Below, one piece after another: positions 50,398 to 58,218 of a DNA stretch of 64,000 nucleotides (positions within the stretch are counted from its first letter, which is position 1; each line of letters starts with the position of its first letter). Under the pieces are notes generated by a model that worked only from the letters and a program-made list of their open reading frames with translations, searched no databases and was not told where the DNA came from. The stretch lies in assembly GCF_900115305.1 (NCBI RefSeq), contig NZ_FOVW01000001.1:372001-436000 (forward strand), read 5' to 3'. The translations under genes were made by a program, and so were the position numbers. Source of the DNA: Algoriphagus ornithinivorans (GTDB lineage: Bacteria > Bacteroidota > Bacteroidia > Cytophagales > Cyclobacteriaceae).

Positions 50398-52872
50398 ATG
50401 CGTAGAATTTTACTCGCCTTTGGGTTCTTTTTGGCTTTTGCCACAAGTCATGCCCAAGAGCCTGTTTACTCTGGTAATTATGAATTGGCATCTCGTTTTT
50501 CCCCTGAGAAGCTAAAGAAGATGATCTTTTCCACCAGTGTTAACCCACATTGGATGAAAAAATCAGATCGTTTTTGGTACGAATACGAAACCAGCGAAGG
50601 AAAGCGCTGGTATGTGGTGGATCCGGTTAGAAGAAGTAAGTCCGAAATGTTTGACAGGGATAAGCTTGCAGCTGAGATCACCCGTGCGGTGAAGGATCCT
50701 TTTGATGGGCAGCATTTAAAATTGGATGATTTGAAACTGATGGATGATGAAAACACCATCCGATTCAAAGTAAAAAGTACAGCGGATGTCCTCAAATCAG
50801 ACTGGGCTGAAATCAAGGAAAAGAACAAAAATTCCAAGGACTCCTTGGAGAAAAAAGTGCACACTTTTCTGTATAATATTTCAACTCAGCAGTTGACGGA
50901 AATTGAAACGGAAAAAGATCCGAAAAGGCTTTCATGGGCTAATATTTCACCTGATTCCTCCAAAGTGGTGTATATGAAAAATTACAACCTCTACTGGATG
51001 GATAAGGAAAATTTCCTCAAAGCGGTGAAAGATGAAAAAGATTCAACAATAGTTGAAAATCAATTGACTGAAGACGGAGAGAAGGATTATGAATACGGCT
51101 GGGGTGGTCGTGGGGATGACAATGTAGAAGAGGAAAAATCCAAAGATGACCGCAAAAGGGCAGGTGTACTTTGGAGCTCTGACAGCAAGCAGTTTGTAAT
51201 GACTCGAACAGATCAAAGAGATGTAAAAGACCTTTGGGTAATTCATAACACCCGAAATCCTCGTCCTACCTTGGAGACCTATAAGTATGCTATGCCTGGA
51301 GAAAAGGAACAGCCTCAAACTGAGCTTTTGCATTTCTCCTTTGATCAGATGGAAATGAAGAAACTTCCAATTTCCACCTTCAAGGATCAGACTGTTTCAC
51401 TTTGGTCTACTACTCCTCCGGCAAATACCAGAGATGATGATTTCAGACCAGCGACATGGTTGGGTAATCTCAACGAGTTTTACTTTGCTATCACTTCCCG
51501 GGATTTGAAAAAAGTGGATGTGGTAAGATGGAACTTAGCTTCCAATCAGAAAGAAGTAGTGATTGAGGAAAGAAGCAATACCTACATTGATTTTGAAAAG
51601 CTGGAATTGGTAGGAAATGAATTGATTTGGTGGTCTGAACGTGATGGTTGGGGACACTTTTACCTGTATGGAAAAGACGGAACTTTGAAGAGACAATTGA
51701 CTTCCGGTCCTTACCATACCGCTGGTGCAGCACGAGTTGATGCCAAAAACAGAAAACTCTACTTTGTAGCCAATGGACGCGAGAAAGGTGAAGATCCTTA
51801 CTACGAGCATCTTTATTCCGTGAGCTTGGATGGTGGTGCAGTGAGCCTTTTAAATGCCGGTGATTTCAATCATGATATCGACATCAATGACAATGCAAGC
51901 TTCTTTGTAAATACTTATTCCCGTGTGAATACTACGCCGGTTTCTGTGTTGAAAGATAGAAATGGGAACAAGGTGATGGATCTTGAAACAGCAGATTTAA
52001 GTCAATTATTCGCAGCGGGCTATCAGTTTCCTGAGCCTTTCAAATTCAAGGCAGATGATGGAATTACTGATTTGTATGGTGTCATGTATAAGCCTTTCGA
52101 TTTTGACTCAACCCGCAAGTATCCGATCATAGAATATGTGTATCCTGGACCTCAGACAGAAGCAGTGAATAAGTCTTTCGGCAGAAGTATGGATAGAACA
52201 GATAGGTTGGCCCAATTTGGTTTTGTGGTAGTTACATTAGGTAATAGAGGAGGACATCCAGCACGCTCTAAGTGGTACCACAATTATGGCTATGGAAACC
52301 TGAGAGATTATGGTTTGGCTGATAAAAAAGCGGCCGTAGAGCAATTGGCAGACCGTCATGACTTTATTGATAGAAGCAAAGTAGGTATCCATGGGCATTC
52401 AGGTGGAGGCTTTATGTCTACAGCCGCCATGCTGGTTTACCCAGATGTATTCAAAGTGGCTGTTTCTTCGGCTGGAAATCATGAGAATAATATCTATAAC
52501 CGTTGGTGGTCAGAGAAACATCATGGAGTGAAAGAACAAATTTCACCTAAAGGTGATACTACCTTTGTTTATCAGATTGAAAAGAATCCTGACTTGGCTA
52601 AAAACTTGAAGGGGCATCTGATGCTCTCAACCGGTGATGTGGATAATAATGTGCATCCTGCGGGCACTATCCGCATGGCTAATGCTTTGATCAAAGCCGG
52701 AAAGCGTTTTGAATTTGTGATTCTACCTGGTCAGAGACATGGCTATGGAGACATGACTGAGTATTTCTTCTGGAAAATGGGAGATTACTTCGTTCGCCAT
52801 CTATTGGGTGATAATACTCCACCACCGGTGGACATGATAGAAATGCAAAGAGATAAACCTAAGGATAAGTGA
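50398..52872 (+). CDS. S9 family serine peptidase (DPP-IV-like)
   Basis: The 824-residue secreted protein has a signal peptide ending FATSHAQ. An N-terminal beta-propeller (about 60-560) is followed by an alpha/beta-hydrolase catalytic domain. The triad is Ser668 in GHSGGG, an Asp in GDVDNN (about 747-749) and His781 in GQRHGYGD. The GHSGGG motif and length fit the DPP-IV/acylaminoacyl-peptidase branch. It would cleave short peptides in the periplasm. A TAGTTTCG (50367-50374), one base off TAnnTTTG, lies upstream, and a terminator follows. Monocistronic. Confidence 0.93.
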   Translation: MRRILLAFGFFLAFATSHAQEPVYSGNYELASRFSPEKLKKMIFSTSVNPHWMKKSDRFWYEYETSEGKRWYVVDPVRRSKSEMFDRDKLAAEITRAVKDPFDGQHLKLDDLKLMDDENTIRFKVKSTADVLKSDWAEIKEKNKNSKDSLEKKVHTFLYNISTQQLTEIETEKDPKRLSWANISPDSSKVVYMKNYNLYWMDKENFLKAVKDEKDSTIVENQLTEDGEKDYEYGWGGRGDDNVEEEKSKDDRKRAGVLWSSDSKQFVMTRTDQRDVKDLWVIHNTRNPRPTLETYKYAMPGEKEQPQTELLHFSFDQMEMKKLPISTFKDQTVSLWSTTPPANTRDDDFRPATWLGNLNEFYFAITSRDLKKVDVVRWNLASNQKEVVIEERSNTYIDFEKLELVGNELIWWSERDGWGHFYLYGKDGTLKRQLTSGPYHTAGAARVDAKNRKLYFVANGREKGEDPYYEHLYSVSLDGGAVSLLNAGDFNHDIDINDNASFFVNTYSRVNTTPVSVLKDRNGNKVMDLETADLSQLFAAGYQFPEPFKFKADDGITDLYGVMYKPFDFDSTRKYPIIEYVYPGPQTEAVNKSFGRSMDRTDRLAQFGFVVVTLGNRGGHPARSKWYHNYGYGNLRDYGLADKKAAVEQLADRHDFIDRSKVGIHGHSGGGFMSTAAMLVYPDVFKVAVSSAGNHENNIYNRWWSEKHHGVKEQISPKGDTTFVYQIEKNPDLAKNLKGHLMLSTGDVDNNVHPAGTIRMANALIKAGKRFEFVILPGQRHGYGDMTEYFFWKMGDYFVRHLLGDNTPPPVDMIEMQRDKPKDK

Positions 52873-52912
52873 GAAAGCTGAAATAAGAAAGCTAATAAAT
52901 GGCTTAGAGATT

Positions 52913-52957
52913 AGTGGTGTTTGTTGCGGGTTGATTGCAGCAGGCACCACTTTTTTT
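52913..52957 (+). terminator. Terminator of the S9 peptidase gene
   Basis: Stem AGTGGTG / CACCACT with a long interrupted loop region, followed by seven Ts. Confidence 0.75.
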
Positions 52958-52991
52958 GTATTGATACTTTTTAAGAAAAATATAAAAGTTT

Positions 52992-53205
52992 GACCCCTTA
53001 AGGTCAGGATGGTCTAGTCGTGCTGTTTGCTTTCCACGGGTTGCAACGTGGTTATTGGGATGTTCAATCCGTTCAGGATTGTTTCTTTAGGATGGTATTG
53101 GTCAAATGATTAAATAACCACGAGGTGGTTCAACTCCTCAATAGCCGTCAGTGAAACTGGGGACCAAATGAGCCTATTATTGTGGCCCCCAACTCTGAAG
53201 GAGTT
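52992..53205. repeat. Six-hairpin array, unit 1
   Basis: Six short hairpins in a row: GACC-ccttaa-GGTC (52992), CCACG-ggttgcaa-CGTGG (53034), CAATCC-gttca-GGATTG (53065), AACCAC-gag-GTGGTT (53116), a weak CAG-tgaaa-CTG hairpin (about 53149) and AACTC-tgaag-GAGTT (53191). Most are flanked by GTTCAA or TTAACT-like words. The same six follow in the same order in unit 2. Confidence 0.75.
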
Positions 53206-53219
53206 TAACTCTAAAGTTT

Positions 53220-53499
53220 GACCCCTTAAGGTCAGAAAGGTCAAATCGTGTTGCTTGCTTTTCTCGGGTTGAACCTGCCTACCAGCAAAGGCAGGCCCGT
53301 GGTTATTATAGAGTTCAATCCGTTCAGGATTATTTTCTATTGATATAGCTTACATGGATGCTAAAATCATAAGCTGTCGAACTTCTATAAAAGTCTGTAT
53401 CATATCATAACCACGAAGTGGTTTAACTCTTTAATAGCCCCCAGTGAAACTGGGGGCCTAAGGAGTCATCCTTTAGTGCGCCACAACTCTGAAGGAGTT
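53220..53499. repeat. Six-hairpin array, unit 2
   Basis: Same order as unit 1: GACC...GGTC (53220), a CGGG/CCCG stem (about 53264) whose loop holds an inserted CTGCCT...AGGCAG palindrome (about 53276-53295), AATCC-gttca-GGATT (53317), AACCAC-gaa-GTGGTT (53409), a perfect GCCCCCAG-tgaaa-CTGGGGGC (53437-53457) and AACTC-tgaag-GAGTT (53485). Unit 2 is longer by insertions, not by extra hairpins. Confidence 0.75.
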
Positions 53500-53530
53500 G
53501 AACTCAAAGATTAAGCTATTATTAGACAGT

Positions 53531-55027
53531 TTATTCAATCGGTTTAACCCCCGGATCAAATACTCCACGAACCCAAGGTTTTGATTGACTTCTGCCATTT
53601 GGATTGACATTTGTTGGTAAAAAATACCCTATATCTATCGTGGATCTCATTTTATTGACTTGATCTAAAGTGAAACTATTATGGACACTTGGGAAGTAGT
53701 CCATCACGTTAGTTGGGTAAAAATATTCTCCATCACAGTTTGTCTTAAATAGGCTCTTGGTTTTCTTTGTATCGTCGTTATAAGAATCTGTATCCATAAA
53801 CCCATCTCCATTCAAACAGTATTTTCCAACAGAAAAGGGATGAGGCAAACCCAAAAAGTGTCCTGCCTCATGAATCATAGTAAAAGTATTTAAACGCTTT
53901 GTGATAACAAATCCGTAAAACCTAGAAAGCTTTTCATCTGATAAAGGTGGATAAAATGCAAACCCACCAGCGCCGTCAACGTTCATTACAAACACATTGA
54001 CATAATTATTTGGGTCCCACATGTTATCAAATAAGTATTTATAAGTTTTTTCATCTCCATATAGGTATGAATTTTTTTCCGAAAAAACCCGATTGATTCC
54101 TGGTTCAGGCAAAGGAAAACCATCTGGTCCAATTAAGGCTGGAAAGAACTCTAAATTGGGGTCCACCTGATTATGTCCTTTCCTCAACTGAGAACTTTTT
54201 CTGCCTTGTAGCCATTCATTTGTTTCATGCAAAAGCTCGATAATTTTTTCTTGTGAGGGATTTTCTGTAGTTCCTTTTTCTTGTCCTGAATGGATAATAT
54301 GGAAAATGATTGGTAAAGAATATTTCCTGGAAAGGTCAGGCAGTTCTCGGGAGAAAAGTATTTCAACTTCACTTTTTTTATCCCCAATTTCTACCCAAAA
54401 CGGGATTTCACCTGACCTTAAAACTGGAACCCTATGGAGGCTCTCCAAGACCTTACCATCAAAAAAGAATTTATAATCAGGCTTTTCATTTTCAGGAAAT
54501 TCCTTTCCCCTGTAATCATAAATGCTCGCATTGAAATCCACAAAAGATCTACCGGAAATTGCATATGGAGCCTTTGTGGAATCAGCCATAGAAGCCTTAA
54601 ACTTTGAAACATAAGTCTTTGGGTCAACATCAATTACTCTGATTTTTAAGGTTTTACTCTTTATTCGACCGATTTTCCCATAAAGTTCAAATTCTTTTTC
54701 TTGATGAAGTGGTATTCTTGGAGGGTTTGAACTTTTTTTTCCATCAATGAAATATTGAATTGAAGGATTAAATTCCAAAGTTATTTCATCTCCAAATGCT
54801 CCAAAAAACTTTGGTGTAAGGTTCAATTCGTGAGTTCCCTGCCAAATCACGAAAACCGAGTCATATGGTATTAATTCAAAGTCGGTAACAAAGTCAAAAC
54901 CTTCAGGAAGAGGATCCTCTTTTTCTCCGCATGAATTCAGAAATAACAGCCCCAAAGAAATAAAAACCCCGAAAATGATTTTTTGAATTTTTCGGAAATA
55001 GAAGAAAAAATCTAATTGGCGAATCAT
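53531..55027 (-). CDS. Lipoprotein M43-type metalloprotease (PAPP-A-like)
   Basis: From the ATG at 55027 (498 residues) the protein has a lipoprotein signal ending LNSC, with Cys33 the likely lipidation site. A TTG ten codons upstream (55057) is the other option. The first half has Ig-like strands. The catalytic zinc motif is HEAGHFLGLPH (about residues 386-396), with Glu387 the general base, as in M43 metalloproteases. Downstream is NVMDYFPSVHNSFTLDQVNKM, the Met-turn region. It should act on the outer surface. It lies beside the six-hairpin arrays and is monocistronic. Confidence 0.88.
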   Translation of the reverse strand: MIRQLDFFFYFRKIQKIIFGVFISLGLLFLNSCGEKEDPLPEGFDFVTDFELIPYDSVFVIWQGTHELNLTPKFFGAFGDEITLEFNPSIQYFIDGKKSSNPPRIPLHQEKEFELYGKIGRIKSKTLKIRVIDVDPKTYVSKFKASMADSTKAPYAISGRSFVDFNASIYDYRGKEFPENEKPDYKFFFDGKVLESLHRVPVLRSGEIPFWVEIGDKKSEVEILFSRELPDLSRKYSLPIIFHIIHSGQEKGTTENPSQEKIIELLHETNEWLQGRKSSQLRKGHNQVDPNLEFFPALIGPDGFPLPEPGINRVFSEKNSYLYGDEKTYKYLFDNMWDPNNYVNVFVMNVDGAGGFAFYPPLSDEKLSRFYGFVITKRLNTFTMIHEAGHFLGLPHPFSVGKYCLNGDGFMDTDSYNDDTKKTKSLFKTNCDGEYFYPTNVMDYFPSVHNSFTLDQVNKMRSTIDIGYFLPTNVNPNGRSQSKPWVRGVFDPGVKPIE

Positions 55028-55171
55028 AAAAATGAATAGTTTGTGTTCAAAATTCAAACTAAGAAAAAATTTAATTTAATCTTATAATTTATCTGATTTT
55101 TTAATAGAGCAAATTCATGAATTTAGATATATAGGCTCTGTAATATCAAAATCTCGACCTTGTCTTCAATT

Positions 55172-55615
55172 TCAATAAAGAGGCTTTATTAGTAGTGTCG
55201 GATTTTCTGAATAATCTAATTTCTGAAGTGGCATCTTGCTATTGATGTCAGGTAATGGAACAGCCAGCAATGAAAAATTCATTTGGGGCATTGGGTTTTC
55301 ACTATACACTATGATTCTTTGAGTGGGGTCTTTAGAATAAAATTTAGGCTTTTTTACTAAATCAAATTCCTCAACTTGGAAATCAAGATAGCTATTGGAA
55401 GTTTTTTTATTCAATCCATAGCCAAAGGTTGAAAATGGCTCAATTGGAACTCCTAAATCAATATTGTTTCGAATCTTGAAAGATTCAAAATCTTGAGTCT
55501 GTCCATTATGGTCCTGTCCGTTTCGGGCTTGTCCGTTTTGGGCATGGTTATCTTGTGCCTTTCCAAAATTCACTAAAAATAGAAAGCTTGCAATGAAGGC
55601 TAATATTGGTTTCAT
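55172..55615 (-). CDS. Small secreted hypothetical protein with NGQ repeats
   Basis: The 147-residue protein has a signal peptide ending VNFGKAQ. The mature N terminus has a short repeat of five residues (xQNGQ, xRNGQ, xHNGQ) encoded by 15-base tandem units. The rest is hydrophilic with several PMPQ and LPD segments and no recognised domain. It is separated by 144 bases from the M43 gene and may be part of its region. Function unknown. Confidence 0.6.
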   Translation of the reverse strand: MKPILAFIASFLFLVNFGKAQDNHAQNGQARNGQDHNGQTQDFESFKIRNNIDLGVPIEPFSTFGYGLNKKTSNSYLDFQVEEFDLVKKPKFYSKDPTQRIIVYSENPMPQMNFSLLAVPLPDINSKMPLQKLDYSENPTLLIKPLY

Positions 55616-55854
55616 AGTTTACTTTTTTAGACCTATGAAAAATAATTTAATAAGCAGTTGATTACTAATTTTTTAACATCTTTTCATGGTTGGCTATTTC
55701 CTAAAAAAGTATTTGCTCATAAAGGGTTACTTCGAATAAGATAGTGCTCAAAATATTATTGGGAATGCCCATTGTAAGCTTCAGTCTTCTTTCTTCCAGC
55801 CTACTAATGGAAAAAGATTTGGTTAAGGTAGATGAGATTCAGGTTTATCAAATT

Positions 55855-57411
55855 TCAATTCTCTTCTCTTTCCCACATTTTTTTCTCTTCCCTTATCTCT
55901 TCTTCCAAGATTGGGTTGACAGGGATTTTAGCTCCTCGAAGATAGTGTACAGTCGTTCCTTTCTCTCGTGCTAAGGGATGATTGACTTTACCAATCAATC
56001 TATGTTCCTCAAAAAAATTGATCTCTTCCTCAGTTAGTTTTTCAAAATCACTTCTCACCAAAATCAGATGATCCACCGGCTCTTCCAAATCAAACCAATA
56101 CAAATAATCCGCATTCATAGTAAAGGCTTTTAACCCTAGTGTTTGGGTATAAAAATTAATCGCTCCAGCCTGTCCGTAATTGGTGCAAATCACCATTGTC
56201 CGACCTTTTTCAGGCATTTGAGCAAAAGCTTCATCTACCAAGGTGGCCATCTCCTTCCATCCCAGCATATCGGCAAAATCCTGAGGTAAAGGATACTCTT
56301 TTCCATCTTCCCATCGGTTGAGACCAAGCTTGGAATAAGCAGGAGGAGAGTTAAGAACTCTTTCAGGAGAGTAAAAAGGATGGATCAGGGGAACAGCTGG
56401 AACAAATAAGCCAATTGGTAAGATAAGGAGAGCTGAACGAAGTAAGTTTTGTCTGATAGCTTGTTTAAATAAGGATGAATTTCGGATAAATTCAGATAGC
56501 TGAAATGCTCCAAAAGCAACGATTACAGGATAAAGCCCGATGGCATAATAGGCTTTGGCTTTGAAGAAGGTAAATAGGGCTAGGGTCAAGACAAAAGTCC
56601 ATGGGATAAGTCTGTAATCCCTGTATTTTTTTGAAAATGCCAATGCTCCAAATCCGATGATCCAGATAAAAAGTGATGGATAAAAAAACAGCAATTGCTC
56701 CATCAAAAAGCCAATTCTGGAATTGTTGGCCAATTGATACCGACTGAGATAGTCCATATGGGTGAGTACAGGCCAGCCATTCTTCCATTGCCAAAGGAGG
56801 TTTGGAGAAATAAGAAGTATGAAAATTAATATGGCAAATAAGACCTGCTTGCTGATGAGCAATTTTCTTTGGGGAGTGGCTAGGATTCCTAAGAGAAGCC
56901 CCAAACCTAAAAAGGCAATGGAATATTTATTCAGAAAGCCAAAAGCAAAACTGAGAGCTATTCCATACCAGTTTTTAGGATCCTGATCTCGGATTAACTT
57001 TACCAAAAAGTAAAATACCAAAGTCCAGCAAAGAATATCTACCGAATTAGGCTGATAGAGGATGTTGAGTCGGATCAGAGCCGAACAAAGTAAGGCCACA
57101 GCACTGAGACTTTTGGCGAAAAGATCTCCTCCTAATTTCCCGACCAACTTCCAAATCACCCAAATAGTCAATGCCCCATAAAGTGCGGGAAAAAATCGAA
57201 CCCAAAATTCTGTATTTCCTAACCATCGAATCAGTAAAGAATTCCAAGAAGTGAAAGGCGGAACGGAAAGGTAGCCCCAAGCCAAATGATCCGCTTGATC
57301 CAAGTGCAAAAATTCATCGCGGTGGAGCTCAAAATCCGGATGAACTACCAGCCATTGGAGGATGAATTTCAAACAAATAAAAAATGATAATATCAGGTAA
57401 TCCCTTCTCAT
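55855..57411 (-). CDS. Glycosyltransferase family 39/ArnT-like membrane protein
   Basis: The 518-residue polytopic protein has about ten helices and the GT39/PMT pattern: FELHRDEFLHLDQADHLAWGYLSVPPFTSW (about 27-56, with the acidic Asp/Glu of the first loop), then FWVRFFPALYGALTIW. The C-terminal soluble part contains CTNYGQAGAINFYTQTLGL and DHLILVRSDFEKL. Such enzymes move sugars from lipid carriers to proteins or glycolipids in the periplasm. Donor and acceptor are not identifiable. It is not in an operon with its neighbours. Confidence 0.85.
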   Translation of the reverse strand: MRRDYLILSFFICLKFILQWLVVHPDFELHRDEFLHLDQADHLAWGYLSVPPFTSWNSLLIRWLGNTEFWVRFFPALYGALTIWVIWKLVGKLGGDLFAKSLSAVALLCSALIRLNILYQPNSVDILCWTLVFYFLVKLIRDQDPKNWYGIALSFAFGFLNKYSIAFLGLGLLLGILATPQRKLLISKQVLFAILIFILLISPNLLWQWKNGWPVLTHMDYLSRYQLANNSRIGFLMEQLLFFYPSLFIWIIGFGALAFSKKYRDYRLIPWTFVLTLALFTFFKAKAYYAIGLYPVIVAFGAFQLSEFIRNSSLFKQAIRQNLLRSALLILPIGLFVPAVPLIHPFYSPERVLNSPPAYSKLGLNRWEDGKEYPLPQDFADMLGWKEMATLVDEAFAQMPEKGRTMVICTNYGQAGAINFYTQTLGLKAFTMNADYLYWFDLEEPVDHLILVRSDFEKLTEEEINFFEEHRLIGKVNHPLAREKGTTVHYLRGAKIPVNPILEEEIREEKKMWEREEN

Positions 57412-57453
57412 TCAGATATTTGAAATATTTTTTACTAACTTAATAAATGGTGA

Positions 57454-58218
57454 GTGATTTTTGGAAAAGTTAATTTAAAAAACTCTTTAATCGTGGATCA
57501 ATCAATCAACCGTTATTCTCATACCCATCTTTGGCTTCTTATTCCATTTTTTATTACCGTTTTAGGGTTTAGCCGATATTGGCTAGGTTTCACTGAAGCG
57601 CCATTACATTGGCATTTACACGGTTTAAGCGCCATGACTTGGTATGTGATTTTGATCATTCAACCTTATCTGATTTCAAGAAAAAAAATCTCTGGCCATC
57701 GAAAGCTTGGAATATTCGGCGTTTTTGTAGCTGGAGCGGTATTTATTTCAGCCATTCAGGTCATTTCTGGAAATATGAATATCAATGAAGGACCTAGAGT
57801 AGCAATCAAATACAGTACTTCCTTATCCGAATTGATGACCATGATCGGCTTTGCATTTGCCGTTTTAGCCGGTATTTATTCGGTCAGAAAAACTGATTTA
57901 CATGCAGCCTGGATGATTTCAACTGTATTTTGGGTACTTCCACCTGCAACAGTCCGACTCATGTTTCTTGTCTTGATGAAGATCTATAAAAGCCCTGAAA
58001 ATCTACCTTTACCACCGGTTATTTTGAATGTTCTAAACATCGGACTCCTCCTTTTAATTATTTGCTTTTTGATTTTCAGGCATTACAGAAAGCAAAAAGT
58101 TATTTTAATACCCTATGTGGTCGTGGCATTTTTTTCTGTTCTGAGGTTATTTATAATTTTTGGATTGAAAGATTCTCCTTGGGTAGAGTCCTTTATAAAG
58201 AGAATTTTTGAAAGTTAA
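57454..58218 (+). CDS. Seven-helix membrane protein, DUF2306-like
   Basis: The 254-residue protein has about seven membrane helices and HWHLHGLSAMTWYVILIIQPYLI (about 50-72), with paired histidines and a KISGHRKLG loop. The histidines may bind a haem or metal; the family resembles DUF2306. The start is GTG at 57454 as used here, but a GTG at 57493 (MDQSINRYSH) gives a tidier N terminus. Its stop TAA shares a TTAA with the convergent hydrolase gene. Function unknown. Confidence 0.7.
   Translation: MIFGKVNLKNSLIVDQSINRYSHTHLWLLIPFFITVLGFSRYWLGFTEAPLHWHLHGLSAMTWYVILIIQPYLISRKKISGHRKLGIFGVFVAGAVFISAIQVISGNMNINEGPRVAIKYSTSLSELMTMIGFAFAVLAGIYSVRKTDLHAAWMISTVFWVLPPATVRLMFLVLMKIYKSPENLPLPPVILNVLNIGLLLLIICFLIFRHYRKQKVILIPYVVVAFFSVLRLFIIFGLKDSPWVESFIKRIFES

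Noticed and set aside
52992..53499. CRISPR array
   Set aside because: The repeats are different hairpins in fixed order, not identical repeats with unique spacers, and no cas genes are near.
55744..55974. Plus-strand 76-residue ORF with a hydrophobic N terminus
   Set aside because: It overlaps the 3' end of the well-supported GT39-like gene, so its apparent signal sequence is not convincing.
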